Below, one piece after another: positions 35,985 through 44,758 of a DNA stretch of 64,000 nt (within the stretch, counting starts at the first letter, position 1; each line of letters starts with the position of its first letter). The notes beneath the pieces were generated by a model that ran no database searches, was not told where the DNA came from, and was given only the letters and a program-made list of their open reading frames with translations. The DNA is taken from assembly GCF_902499335.1 (NCBI RefSeq), contig NZ_CABVQK010000015.1, forward strand, positions 1 to 64,000, read 5' to 3'. The DNA is from Burkholderia lata. Lineage in GTDB: Bacteria > Pseudomonadota > Gammaproteobacteria > Burkholderiales > Burkholderiaceae. The position numbers and the translations under genes were made by a program.

Positions 35985-36884
35985 TCAGGCCGTCGCGGTG
36001 AGCGCGCCCGCCACGATGCGCGCCGCCGACGCAACGACGTCCGCACGGGCCGCGGCGGCGGCCTGCGGCTGCGTGAACGACACGGCCATCACGATCGGCG
36101 CGCGCGACGGCGGCCACAGCACCGCGACATCGGTCGTCGTGCCGTAACCGCCCGTGCCGGCCTTGTCCGCGATGCGCCAGCCGGGCGGCACACCCGCCGC
36201 GATGCCGGTCGCACCGCGCGCGCCGCCGACCATCCACTCCGTCAGTTGCGCGCGCTGCGGTTCCTGCAGCGTGTTGCCGAGCAGCAGCCGCTGCAGCGTG
36301 TCGACCATCTCGACCGGCGTCGACGTGTCGCGTTCGTCACCGGGCGCCGCGTTGTTCAGTTCGGGTTCCCAGTGATCGAGTCGGAAGAACGTATCACCGC
36401 TCGCGCGTGCGAACGATGTGACGGCCTGCGGGCCGCCGAGCACGCCCATCAGCAGGTTGCCGGCGCCCTTGTCGCCCGACTGCAGCATCGCCACGCACAG
36501 CTGCTCGATCGTCATGCCCGTGTCGACGTGGCTTTCCGTGATCGGCGAGCCCGACACGATTTCATAGCGGCGGTACAGGATGCGGCGCGGCAGCAGCGAC
36601 GCGTCGAGCGAGCCGCGCGCGAGCATCGCGGCGGCGGCAACCACCGCATACGTACCGCACAGCGGGAAGCGCTCGCGCGCATGGTGAGCGATGCGCACGC
36701 CGTTCGACGTATCGAGCGCGGCGATGCCGAGCCGGCCATTCGAGGCCTTCTCGAGCGCGGTCAATTCGGCCTGGGCGGCGTGGGCGCGCCCCTGGTCGGC
36801 GACCGGCGCGGATGTGCACGCGGCGACGAACGGCGCGGCAACGGCGGCAAGCAACAGCGAGCGGCGTGTCGGAGAGTGTTCCAT
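35985..36884 (-). CDS. Class A beta-lactamase homologue lacking catalytic residues
   Basis: A 299-residue lipoprotein-type class A (PenA-like) protein with a signal resembling Tat (SPTRRSLLL) and lipobox VAAC (Cys23). Its fold and landmarks are fully retained: FPLC before motif 1, the omega-loop WEPELN with the general-base Glu at residue 173, and PGDERDTSTP. The active-site motifs are altered: the usual Ser-x-x-Lys is GTYA (Gly77, Ala80), SDN is GDK (Gly137, Lys139), and KTG is KAG (241-243). The codons read cleanly as GGT and GCG, with no frameshift. It cannot work as a normal serine lactamase. It may be a binding or sensor protein. I chose the start MEHSPTRRS because the signal begins there. 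Confidence 0.88.
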   Translation of the reverse strand: MEHSPTRRSLLLAAVAAPFVAACTSAPVADQGRAHAAQAELTALEKASNGRLGIAALDTSNGVRIAHHARERFPLCGTYAVVAAAAMLARGSLDASLLPRRILYRRYEIVSGSPITESHVDTGMTIEQLCVAMLQSGDKGAGNLLMGVLGGPQAVTSFARASGDTFFRLDHWEPELNNAAPGDERDTSTPVEMVDTLQRLLLGNTLQEPQRAQLTEWMVGGARGATGIAAGVPPGWRIADKAGTGGYGTTTDVAVLWPPSRAPIVMAVSFTQPQAAAAARADVVASAARIVAGALTATA

Positions 36885-37094
36885 GGATGAGGTGTGTTCT
36901 GTCGGAAACGGTGGCACGAAGCAGCGCGGGCACGCGTCGAAGCAGCGCGCCCGTTCACGCCGGCGGCCGGCCCGCGACGGCATTCGCCGCGCATCCCCGA
37001 AAGACGGCCGCCGGCCCCGCGAAGCGCGGGACTCGCATGAACAGACCCTAGCGTAGCAGCGACCGCCGCCACGTTCCAGCGAAACGGCCCTGCT

Positions 37095-37955
37095 TCACCC
37101 TTGCGACGACGGCAGATACGGCATCGGATTGACCGGCTTGCCATCGCGTCGCACTTCGAACAGCAGCGCGACACGCGAGTTGTCGAGGTCGCCCATCTCC
37201 GCGATCTCGTCGCCCTGGCGCACGATGTCACCCGTCTTCACGAGCAGCTTGCGGTTGTGCGCATACGCGGTCAGGAAATCCGCGTTGTGCTGGACGATGA
37301 TCAGGCTGCCGTAATCGTTCAGGCCGGTGCCCGCATACATCACGCGGCCGTCGGCCGCCGCGCGGACCGGGTCGCCCGGCCGGCCGGCGATCTGGATGCC
37401 GCGGTTCTGCCCCGGCCGGAACCCGTCGACGATCTTGCCGTTCGCGGGCCACTTGAGCGCGACGCCACCCGCATGCCGCTTCATTTCCTTGACGACCTGA
37501 CGGTCGCTCGCGCTCGACGCTGTGGTCTGCGCGGTTGACGGGTTGCCCGCTGCGCCATTGCTCGATGCCGACGATGCGGCCACCTGCGTGCCGGCCGCGC
37601 CCGGCACCGGCAACGGCTGCTGCTTGACGATGCGCAGCACCTGCCCCATGCGCAGCCGGCCGTTCGCGCCCAGCTTGTTCCAGGTGCGCAGGTCGGCAAT
37701 GCTGCAGCCGTTCGCGGACGCGATGCCCGTCAACGAGTCGCCGCGCTTCACGACGTACTTCTGCGCGACGAAAATCGGCGCCGGCGGCGCGGTGGCGGCC
37801 GACGGCGCAGCGGCGGGCTGGCCCGACGGCGACGACTGTCCCGCCTGCGTATCGCTCGGCGGAACGGACTGCGTGCTTGCACAACCGGCCATGACGAGCA
37901 CGGCGGCCAGGCCTGGCAGCCACGCCGCGTGACGGTGAATCTCGCGCGATTTCAT
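37095..37955 (-). CDS. NlpD-like LysM/M23 lipoprotein
   Basis: A 286-residue outer-membrane-type lipoprotein (lipobox VMAGC, Cys25). After a Pro/Ala/Ser linker comes one LysM domain (about 65-108, KYVVKRGDSLTGIASANG). A second linker and a degenerate peptidase M23 (LytM) domain follow (about 170-280). The zinc ligands of active LytM enzymes are missing: where GPHLHFEVR is expected it reads NSRVALLFEVR. This is the hallmark of NlpD/EnvC amidase activators in daughter-cell separation, so an activator role is more likely than hydrolysis. I chose the start MKSREIHRH, since an earlier Met at 38042 would spoil the signal. Confidence 0.9.
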   Translation of the reverse strand: MKSREIHRHAAWLPGLAAVLVMAGCASTQSVPPSDTQAGQSSPSGQPAAAPSAATAPPAPIFVAQKYVVKRGDSLTGIASANGCSIADLRTWNKLGANGRLRMGQVLRIVKQQPLPVPGAAGTQVAASSASSNGAAGNPSTAQTTASSASDRQVVKEMKRHAGGVALKWPANGKIVDGFRPGQNRGIQIAGRPGDPVRAAADGRVMYAGTGLNDYGSLIIVQHNADFLTAYAHNRKLLVKTGDIVRQGDEIAEMGDLDNSRVALLFEVRRDGKPVNPMPYLPSSQG

Positions 37956-38225
37956 GGACGATCCGACTCCGGTTTGACAATCTTTCAAGCATCTCAAAAA
38001 CGGAACGGCCGACGTGTAACCGGATGCAAACAATGATGACAAACGATCACGAACCGGATGCCGGCCGGCATTCGCTACCGGTAATACGGTCCGATCCGGA
38101 AAAACTTGATGGTCTTTTTGCGCGAAAACGGAAGAATTTTCGTTTTAGAAAACTATGGTGAACTCGTTTCAATAGGCGCGAAGCGGCGGCCGCCGCCCGC
38201 TGCGGCGCACGGCAGCCGCGACGTT

Positions 38226-38336
38226 CAACGCAACCACGTGGCGAGTTCCGAACAGGCCCACGCGATGCCGATGCACAGGAACAGCACGTGCAGCGCGATC
38301 TTGAACGACACGCCCCACGACGGATCGATTCGCATG
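38226..38336 (-). CDS. 36-residue single-span membrane protein
   Basis: An ORF too short for usual gene calling: MRIDPSWGVSFKIA, a hydrophobic helix (LHVLFLCIGIAWACSEL), then ATWLR. GGGGAG lies just upstream of the ATG at good spacing. The composition (one helix starting after a short polar N-terminus) fits a small bacterial membrane protein. The gene lies between the NlpD-like gene and a LysR gene. The function is unknown. Confidence 0.55.
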
Positions 38337-38490
38337 GCTGGCTCCCCGGTTGATGTGCGGCCATGATCCGCCATCGATCGCGCCCCGAAAATGCGGAACC
38401 GGCGAATCGGGCCTCAGGCTGAGCCTGAGACCGCGGCTGCGGTTCCCTGCTAACTTATCGGCCATTCCAACACGATCGCCCCCACCCACC

Positions 38491-39387
38491 ATGCGCTTCG
38501 ACCTGACCGACCTGCGGCTCTTCCTGAACATCTGCGAGGCCGGCACGATCACGAGCGGCGCCGAGCGGACCCACATTACGCTGCAGGCCGCGAGCGAGCG
38601 CATCCGCGGCATGGAAGACGAACTCGGCGTGCCGCTGCTGCACCGGACCAAGTCGGGCGCGCAGGCAACCGACGCGGGCCGCGCGCTCGAACACCATGCG
38701 CGCACCGTGCTGCAGCAGATCGACCACATGCGCGGCGAGCTGCAGCAATACGGCCAGGGGCTGCGCGGGCATATCCGGCTGCTGTGCAACACGGCGTCGC
38801 TGAGCGAATACCTGCCCGACGCGCTGGCCGACTACCTGCCGCATCATCCGAAGCTGTCGATCAGCGTCGAGGAGCGCTCTAGTCAGGAGATCGTGCATGC
38901 GATCCGCAACAAGACGGCCGAGGTCGGCATCGTCGCCGATTCGGTCGGGCTCGGCGGGCTCGAACAGAAACCGTTCCGCGAAGACTGGCTGATCGTCGTC
39001 GTGCCGGCCGCGCATCCGCTCGCGTCGCAAGACAAGGTCGCGTTCGACTCGATCGCCGATGCCGACTTCATCGGCCTCACCGACGGCAGCGCACTACAGG
39101 TGCATCTCGCCGACCAGGCGCGCGCGCTCGGCAAGCGGATCCGCTATCGCGTGCAACTGAAGAGCTTCGATGCGATCTGCCGCGTGATCGCCAGCGGCGT
39201 GGGCATCGGCATCGTGTCGCGCCATGCGGCCGAGCGCGCGATGCAGACGATGGACGTGCGGCTCGTCGAGCTGTCCGATCCGTGGAGCCACCGCCGGCTG
39301 AAGCTGTGCGCGCGGTCGTTCGATGCGCTGCCGAAGTACACGCGGGAGTTCGTTGCGTTCTTGTCGGGGGAAGCAGCGACGCGGTAA
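38491..39387 (+). CDS. LysR-family transcriptional regulator
   Basis: A 298-residue LysR regulator with helix-turn-helix at 1-60 (FDLTDLRLFLNICEAGTI, RTHITLQAASERI). LHRTKSGAQATDAGRALEHHAR is typical of the branch. The effector domain follows. No obvious target is divergent from it; the closest minus-strand gene is the 36-residue membrane protein. The downstream kinase gene is on the same strand, 35 bases away, and may be co-transcribed. Confidence 0.9.
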   Translation: MRFDLTDLRLFLNICEAGTITSGAERTHITLQAASERIRGMEDELGVPLLHRTKSGAQATDAGRALEHHARTVLQQIDHMRGELQQYGQGLRGHIRLLCNTASLSEYLPDALADYLPHHPKLSISVEERSSQEIVHAIRNKTAEVGIVADSVGLGGLEQKPFREDWLIVVVPAAHPLASQDKVAFDSIADADFIGLTDGSALQVHLADQARALGKRIRYRVQLKSFDAICRVIASGVGIGIVSRHAAERAMQTMDVRLVELSDPWSHRRLKLCARSFDALPKYTREFVAFLSGEAATR

Positions 39388-39422
39388 CCTGCCGTACCGA
39401 TGCATCCACCCGCTCCGACACG

Positions 39423-40169
39423 ATGCCCGCCACCCGCGATTCTCCCGCCCTTCCTGCCCGCCGGCTGGTGATCGTCGAGGGCATGATGGGTTCCGGCAAG
39501 TCGACCGCAATGCGCTTCATCTCCCGGCACTTGCAGGCAGCCGGGCTCGACGCCGTGGCGATTCACGAACGGACCGAGCCTCATCCCGTGCGGGCCACCG
39601 ACGAACTCGAACACTGGTTCGAGCCGTGGCGCGATGCGACGGCCACGCAACTTGCCGGGCGCGCGCTCGCGCGATGGGCTACGTTCGTCGCCGACGTGCA
39701 ACGCGGCAACACGATCACCGTGCTGGACGGGCAACTCTTTCACGGCGACCTGACCCACCTGCTCCTGATGGAAGGCGAACCGGCACTGATCGAAACGTAC
39801 GTGCGCGAACTCGCCCGCACGATCGCTCCGCTCGCGCCGCTCGTCATCTACTTCTGGCAACGCGACATCGACGCAGCCATCCGCACTGTCTGCGCCGAGC
39901 GCGGCGACGACTGGGTCGCCTATCAGATTCGCTGGAAACTGGCCGCGCCCTACTGCGTGCGGCGCGGATTCACCGGTCTCGACGGGCTGATCGCGCTATA
40001 CCGCGACTACCGTCGACTGACCGACGCACTGTTCGATCAATTGCCGCTCGACAAGCTGTCGATCGAAAACGGCGACCGCGACTGGTCGACCGTCGAATCC
40101 CGGATACTCGACGCGCTGAAGCTGTCTCGCACGACTGACCGGGAAGACCGCCATGGGCAAACCCTCTAG
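39423..40169 (+). CDS. P-loop kinase-like protein (thymidylate-kinase-like fold)
   Basis: A 248-residue P-loop NTPase. Walker A is VEGMMGSGKSTAM (residues 19-31). It is followed by a DGQLFHGD acidic motif and a lid-like region with RDIDAAIRTV. The overall pattern (short P-loop protein with TMRFISRHLQ after the loop) resembles nucleoside/thymidylate kinases and bacterial ATP/GTP-binding orphans; the substrate is unknown. The next gene, ankyrin-repeat, starts 17 bases before this stop, so the two are translationally linked. Confidence 0.7.
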   Translation: MPATRDSPALPARRLVIVEGMMGSGKSTAMRFISRHLQAAGLDAVAIHERTEPHPVRATDELEHWFEPWRDATATQLAGRALARWATFVADVQRGNTITVLDGQLFHGDLTHLLLMEGEPALIETYVRELARTIAPLAPLVIYFWQRDIDAAIRTVCAERGDDWVAYQIRWKLAAPYCVRRGFTGLDGLIALYRDYRRLTDALFDQLPLDKLSIENGDRDWSTVESRILDALKLSRTTDREDRHGQTL

Positions 40170-40797
40170 AACATCGCTGTTCGCAGCGGCGCGCATATGG
40201 GACTGGCACGCCGTTGCGTCCCTGCTGGCCGATACGCCGGCACTCGTCGACGCCAGCGATCCGCAGGGACGCACGGCGCTGCACCTCGCCTGCGCCGTCA
40301 GACCCGGCAGCGCCGCCGGGCTCGGCGAACCAAGCGGCATCAAAACGGTATCCGTACTGCTCGACGCCGGCGCGCCGCTCGAACGCGCCGTGCCGATGGA
40401 CGAGGACGAAGGAGACTTTCGCGCGACGCCGCTGTGGTATGCCGTCGCGCGCGGTGAAAACGTTCTGCTGGTCGAGCATCTGTTGCGGCGCGGCGCGAAC
40501 GCCAGCCATCCGCTTTGGGCCACCGTGTGGCGCGACGACGCGCGCGTCTGCCGTGCGCTGCTCGCCACCCGCCCCGAACTGAATCTGCGCGCGCATGGCG
40601 AAACCCCAATGTTCTACGCGGCCAGGCTGAAGCGGCTCGACACGCTCGCGCTATTGATCGACGCCGGCGCCGATCCGTCCATTCCCGATCCGAAAGGCCG
40701 CGATTGCGTCGCGATCGCGCGGGAGCGCAGACTGCCGGCGGATATCATCGAGCGACTGGTGTCGCTGCAGCAGCGCATGCAACGCCGCGGCGCATAA
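40153..40797 (+). CDS. Ankyrin-repeat protein
   Basis: A 214-residue soluble protein with four to five ankyrin repeats. Diagnostic phrases are DPQGRTALHLACAV, LLDAGAPLERAV, TPLWYAVARGENVLLVEHLL, RRGANASHP and ETPMFYAARLKRLDTLALLI. Ankyrin repeats mediate protein-protein contacts. The gene overlaps the preceding P-loop kinase gene by 17 bases, which suggests the two products work together, for example kinase plus binding partner. The role is otherwise unknown. Confidence 0.85.
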   Translation: MGKPSRTSLFAAARIWDWHAVASLLADTPALVDASDPQGRTALHLACAVRPGSAAGLGEPSGIKTVSVLLDAGAPLERAVPMDEDEGDFRATPLWYAVARGENVLLVEHLLRRGANASHPLWATVWRDDARVCRALLATRPELNLRAHGETPMFYAARLKRLDTLALLIDAGADPSIPDPKGRDCVAIARERRLPADIIERLVSLQQRMQRRGA

Positions 40798-40849
40798 CGC
40801 GGCGGCGCGATACGTCGCACCGCCCGTCGAAACTTCGGGAGAAGCAACG

Positions 40850-41236
40850 ATGACCGAAACCGATCTCGCGACTCGCTACCGCGCGTACGTCGACTGCCTG
40901 AACCAGCAAGACTGGCCGGCGCTCGGCGCATACGTCTCCGATAACGTGATCCACAATGACCGGCCGCTCGGCCTCGCCGGTTATCGTGCAATGCTGGAAC
41001 AGGACTTCCGCGACATTCCCGATCTCCGTTTCGACATCCGGCTGCTCGTGTGCGAGCCGCCGCGCATCGCATGCCGGCTTCGCTTCGCATGCTCGCCGAA
41101 AGGCACGTTCATGGGGCTCGCCATCGACGGCCGGAAGGTCACGTTCTGCGAGAACGTGTTCTACGAATTTCATGGCGGCAAGATCCGCCAGGTCTGGTCG
41201 GTGATCGACAAGGCGACGATCGAGGCACAGCTCTAG
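40850..41236 (+). CDS. SnoaL-like polyketide-cyclase-family protein
   Basis: A 128-residue protein with the NTF2-like SnoaL fold (pattern YRAYVDCLNQQDWPALGAYV ... VIHNDRPLGLAGYRAML ... FYEFHGGKIRQVWSVID). Stand-alone members are small isomerases, cyclases or binding proteins; the ligand is not deducible. GGGAG precedes the ATG. It lies 52 bases after the ankyrin gene and probably ends that transcription unit. Confidence 0.85.
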   Translation: MTETDLATRYRAYVDCLNQQDWPALGAYVSDNVIHNDRPLGLAGYRAMLEQDFRDIPDLRFDIRLLVCEPPRIACRLRFACSPKGTFMGLAIDGRKVTFCENVFYEFHGGKIRQVWSVIDKATIEAQL

Positions 41237-41307
41237 TCTAGCCGGAGCGGCCTGGCTGCCCGTCCGCCTCGCACCCCGATGTCCGTCGAGTTCACTTCGA
41301 TCCTTAT

Positions 41308-41322
41308 GGATAACGTTTTCTC
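41308..41322. promoter_or_regulatory. Second, partial LacI-type site
   Basis: GGATAACGTTTTCTC matches the core AACGTTTTC of the perfect palindrome 220 bases downstream. It could be an auxiliary operator allowing looping. The spacing and match are suggestive only. Confidence 0.35.
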
Positions 41323-41535
41323 TTAAAGTCTCGCGAGCGTGCATCGTCGGAAATTCCGTCTGGCCGTCGCTTCCGAATCGGAGTCCTTCGCCGCATCCTG
41401 TCAAATCCAGAATAAATCCCGGTAAATCTCACAACATTCCGATCTCACGCCCCCCCCCGATTTCCTACTATCCGGGTTTCTCCGGGCGCGTCCGGCGTGA
41501 AAGTTCATTGACATCACGCCGATCGCCGCCTAAAT

Positions 41536-41553
41536 TTGGAAAACGTTTTCCAA
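41536..41553. promoter_or_regulatory. Perfect LacI/GalR-family operator palindrome
   Basis: TTGGAAAACGTTTTCCAA is an exact 18-bp palindrome with the central CG that is typical of LacI/GalR-family operators. It lies 178 bases before the ATG of the surface lipoprotein gene in a 494-base gap (41237-41730) that has no other gene. No LacI-family gene is in the window, so the repressor is encoded elsewhere. Confidence 0.75.
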
Positions 41554-41730
41554 TGTATCCGCGCGACGCCGGTCACGGCCCGCGCAGGGAGAACGCTTGC
41601 CCGCTCGATTGGTAGTTCAGGCCGTTTGCCTTCAGGGATCAGGGTTGCATGGCGGCGGCAGGTACGGGCATCGAGCGCGGCAACGGCCACACCCGCCCGT
41701 CCTTCATCACTATTCAAAACTGGAGACACA

Positions 41731-43896
41731 ATGCATCCGCGCAGCAGATTCGCGCTCGGCGCCGCGCTCAGCGCCCTTTCCGTCCTGTTCGTCAGCGCAT
41801 GCGGCGGCAACGACGTGACCGACACGCCGCCGTCCTCGCCGCCCCCGTCCACGACACCGTCGCTCGCGTCGAACTCGCTGCAGGCGCTCGTCTATGGCGC
41901 GCCCGACACCAGCGTGCCGGCCGGCACGAACGTTCCGGTCTCGATGATGGGCCAGATGCGCGCGCTGTTCGACCTGATCCGGAAATCGCCCGACTTCACG
42001 CAGGTCGTGATGGATCTCGGCGACGGCACGCCGGTCCACGTGCTCGACACGAACACCGGCGACAAATTCCTGCCGGGCAAGCTCGCGCTCGGCCTGTCGT
42101 ACATCCTGATCGACATGAAGTCGAAGAACGATCCGCAGTACGCGAGCTACCTCGCGACGTACCAGACGATCACGACCGCGATGATGGCGCAGTCGGGCAG
42201 CAACTACACGTATGCGAATACGTCGTGGGGCGAGTACTACTACCTCGTCACGCTGAACAACCTGAAGGCGCGCGGGATGCTCAACGAAGTCTTCAGCGAC
42301 GCGATGCTCGCGACGCTGCAGCAGCGCCTCACCTTCTGCGACATGTTCGGCCCCGATGCGAGCGGCAAGACCAATACGTGCCCCGCGGCCGGCACGCCGA
42401 TCGACATCGCGTCGCTCAACACCGCGCAGAACTACTATGCGGTGTCCTACGGAATTGCCGGACTGCGCCAGAAGCTCGGCTGGAGCAGCCCGTCGTTTGC
42501 ATCGAAGACCGATCCGTCGGTCGCGACGATGGGCGCGCGCGACGCGCTGCTGTACACGCTCACGAACCATATCCGCAACGACTCGTCGGGCGGGTTCTCG
42601 GACGAAGCGTCGAACACGCACACGACCTACTACGACCAGGCGCGCTTCGACCGCTACAGCACGCTGCTGATCGGCGAAGTGACCGAGCGTACGTTCGAGA
42701 TGGGCAACGAGGCGAACCTCACGCCCGAGCTGAAGGGCTATCTGCGCAAGTCGGTCGACCTGATCCTGCCGCAACTGAACGCCAACGGCCAGGGCTTCAA
42801 CTACGGCCGCTCGATCGGCCCGTACGGCGATTCCGCGTTCATGGAAGTGCTGACGGCCGCGGCCAACGCCGGCGTACTGACCGATCAGGAGAAGCAGATT
42901 GCCTATGCGTTCATCTACCAGGCCGCGCATCGGTTCGACACGTACTGGTACGACCCGTCGCTGCCGACACCGTCGGTGAACATGTGGGTCAAGGGCCGCG
43001 GCACGGACGCGTATCGCGGCAAGCCGCGCGTGATGGGCGAGAACTTCAGCCTGCTGCACCAGTACCTGTACGTGAACGCGTGGTGGAACAAGCTCGGCTT
43101 CGGCGGCAAGGCGCCGATGGCGGATGCGGACTACAACGCGTGGCTCGACGCGCTGCCGCGTTACACGCTCACCTGGTACAACCAGCCGGGCGACACCGCG
43201 CATCCGTACAGTGCGGCGCTCGTCACCGTGCGCGACGGCCGGCGCGTGATCAACCTGAACCTCAACCAGGCGCCCGACTACAACTCGTACACGCCGTACT
43301 ACCCGGTGCCGTTCTCCGACAAGCTGATCTACGGCACGACGGATCTCGGCTACGCACTGCTGGTGCCGCAGGTGTCGTACAACGGGAAGACCTACATTCC
43401 CGTCACGTACTACAAGAACCTGAACGTCCAGCAAAGCAACGGGCAGGTGGTCGTGTCGTTCGATACCACGAAGTTCCGGCTCGCGTCGAAGAACGCGGCA
43501 TACACGACGGATCTCGACCTGCAGGTGCATACGGTGCTGACGTTCGCGCACGGCTCGGTCGCACGCAGCGACACGCTGAGCACGGGCACGCTCACCGGCA
43601 ACCTGTCGGTCGAAACGGACTTCACGTCGTTCGCGGATTTCGCGTCGACGCAGGCGAACGGCGACGGCGTGTCGGTGACCTACGCGAACAGTGCCGCGAC
43701 CGGCTATGCGGCGTCCGGATTCGACAACTGCGCGCTGTCCGCCTTCGACACGGCGAACGGCACGACGAATCCGCTGTCGACGACGCCGATTGGCCAGTTG
43801 CATTCGAACTTCGCGTGCACGACGAAGCCGTTCGCACTCGGCACGGGCGCGACCCGCACCTTCGGGTGGACGCTGAAGTACGCCGACCCGGCCTGA
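41731..43896 (+). CDS. Large secreted lipoprotein, possibly carbohydrate-active (alpha/alpha toroid)
   Basis: A 721-residue lipoprotein (lipobox VSAC, Cys24) with a Pro/Ser/Thr linker. Residues 60-450 are helical with many aromatic residues (YDQARFDRYSTLLIGEVTER, NYGRSIGPYGDSAFMEVLTA, NFSLLHQYLYVNAWWNK), like the alpha/alpha-toroid of polysaccharide lyases and glycoside hydrolases. Residues 470-721 are beta-rich (PYYPVPFSDKLIYGTTDLGY), like lyase C-terminal sheets. I cannot name the family or substrate. Control by a LacI-family repressor, typical of sugar regulons, supports a polysaccharide-related role. GGAG precedes the ATG. Confidence 0.8.
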   Translation: MHPRSRFALGAALSALSVLFVSACGGNDVTDTPPSSPPPSTTPSLASNSLQALVYGAPDTSVPAGTNVPVSMMGQMRALFDLIRKSPDFTQVVMDLGDGTPVHVLDTNTGDKFLPGKLALGLSYILIDMKSKNDPQYASYLATYQTITTAMMAQSGSNYTYANTSWGEYYYLVTLNNLKARGMLNEVFSDAMLATLQQRLTFCDMFGPDASGKTNTCPAAGTPIDIASLNTAQNYYAVSYGIAGLRQKLGWSSPSFASKTDPSVATMGARDALLYTLTNHIRNDSSGGFSDEASNTHTTYYDQARFDRYSTLLIGEVTERTFEMGNEANLTPELKGYLRKSVDLILPQLNANGQGFNYGRSIGPYGDSAFMEVLTAAANAGVLTDQEKQIAYAFIYQAAHRFDTYWYDPSLPTPSVNMWVKGRGTDAYRGKPRVMGENFSLLHQYLYVNAWWNKLGFGGKAPMADADYNAWLDALPRYTLTWYNQPGDTAHPYSAALVTVRDGRRVINLNLNQAPDYNSYTPYYPVPFSDKLIYGTTDLGYALLVPQVSYNGKTYIPVTYYKNLNVQQSNGQVVVSFDTTKFRLASKNAAYTTDLDLQVHTVLTFAHGSVARSDTLSTGTLTGNLSVETDFTSFADFASTQANGDGVSVTYANSAATGYAASGFDNCALSAFDTANGTTNPLSTTPIGQLHSNFACTTKPFALGTGATRTFGWTLKYADPA

Positions 43897-43920
43897 GCGG
43901 TGTGACCCACGTCCGGTGAA

Positions 43921-43962
43921 CGCTCCCGGAGCCGGTTGTCGTCGAAACCGGCTTCGGGAGCG
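43921..43962 (+). terminator. Hairpin after the surface lipoprotein gene
   Basis: A 17-bp stem with one G-T pair (CGCTCCCGGAGCCGGTT and its complement) around an 8-base loop, 24 bases after the stop. It lies in the gap between convergent genes and can serve both, though no T-run is evident. Confidence 0.65.
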
Positions 43963-44008
43963 TCACGTGCCGCGGAGGGCGGGCATCACGCTCGTCGGCG
44001 ATACCCGC

Positions 44009-44758
44009 TCACAGCCACCCCGAAGCCGCCATATACGCGCCGAGCGCAATCAGCCCGACGAAGAAGCAGCGCTTGAACGCCTTCTCGCTCATCACACGCC
44101 GCGCATATTGCCCGCCGGCCATGCCCGCCAGCGCCGGCACGAGCGCGAGCGCCGACACGCCGAGATCGACTGTCTCCAGCGCACCCGTCACGCGCAACTG
44201 CAGGCCGAGCACGATCGTCGATGCGGTGAACGACAGCCCGAGCGCCTGGATCAGGTCGTCCTTCGACAGCCGCAGCGCCTGCAGGTACGGCACGGCCGGC
44301 ACGACGAACACGCCGGTCGCGGCCGTCACGACACCCGTCAGGTAGCCGACCACCGCCGACAGCCATTTTTCATGGCGGCCCGGCGCGGGCAGCCGCGCGG
44401 CGGCCAGCCCCCACAGCCCGTAGAGAATCAGCACCACGCCGAGCGCCGCATGCGTCCAGGTGCTGCCGGCCGCGAGCGCGGGCAGCCCACCCGTCAGCGT
44501 GCCGATCGTCAGGCCGACGAGCAGCGGCCACAGCCGGCGCAGCAGCGGCCCGAACGACGGGCCGAGCCACAACTGCCACACGTTGGTGATGAATGACGGC
44601 ACGAGCAGCAGGCTCGCGGCGGCCGACGGCGGCATCGCGAGCGTCAGCAGCCCCATCGCAATCGTCGGTAGCCCGAGCCCGATCATCCCCTTGACCGCGC
44701 CTGCCAACAGGAAAACCACCGCGATGATCGTCAGCGTATGAATGTGCATGAAAGGCAT
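44009..44758 (-). CDS. TSUP (TauE/SafE) family transporter
   Basis: A 249-residue membrane protein of the sulfite exporter TauE/SafE family, with about eight helices. Repeat-like motifs are AGAVKGMIGLGLPTIAMGLL and TGVVTAATGVFVVPAVPYLQ. The family moves sulfite, sulfoacetate or other organosulfur anions out, or takes up substrates. The start at MPFMHIH (44758) is chosen over the far upstream Met because hydrophobic sequence begins there. No sulfur-metabolism genes adjoin it. Confidence 0.9.
   Translation of the reverse strand: MPFMHIHTLTIIAVVFLLAGAVKGMIGLGLPTIAMGLLTLAMPPSAAASLLLVPSFITNVWQLWLGPSFGPLLRRLWPLLVGLTIGTLTGGLPALAAGSTWTHAALGVVLILYGLWGLAAARLPAPGRHEKWLSAVVGYLTGVVTAATGVFVVPAVPYLQALRLSKDDLIQALGLSFTASTIVLGLQLRVTGALETVDLGVSALALVPALAGMAGGQYARRVMSEKAFKRCFFVGLIALGAYMAASGWL

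Noticed and set aside
35985..36884. The idea that the odd active site is a frameshift artefact
   Set aside because: The reading frame is uninterrupted and flanking conserved residues align on both sides of each altered motif.
37095..37955. Active M23 endopeptidase
   Set aside because: The zinc ligands are absent, so an amidase-activator role is more likely.
41448..41460. Short C-run (CCCCCCCC) as a possible slippage site
   Set aside because: It lies outside genes, with nothing to suggest phase variation of a nearby frame.
41710..43803. A 697-residue minus-strand frame
   Set aside because: Antisense to the surface lipoprotein gene; Arg/Val-rich repetitive composition.
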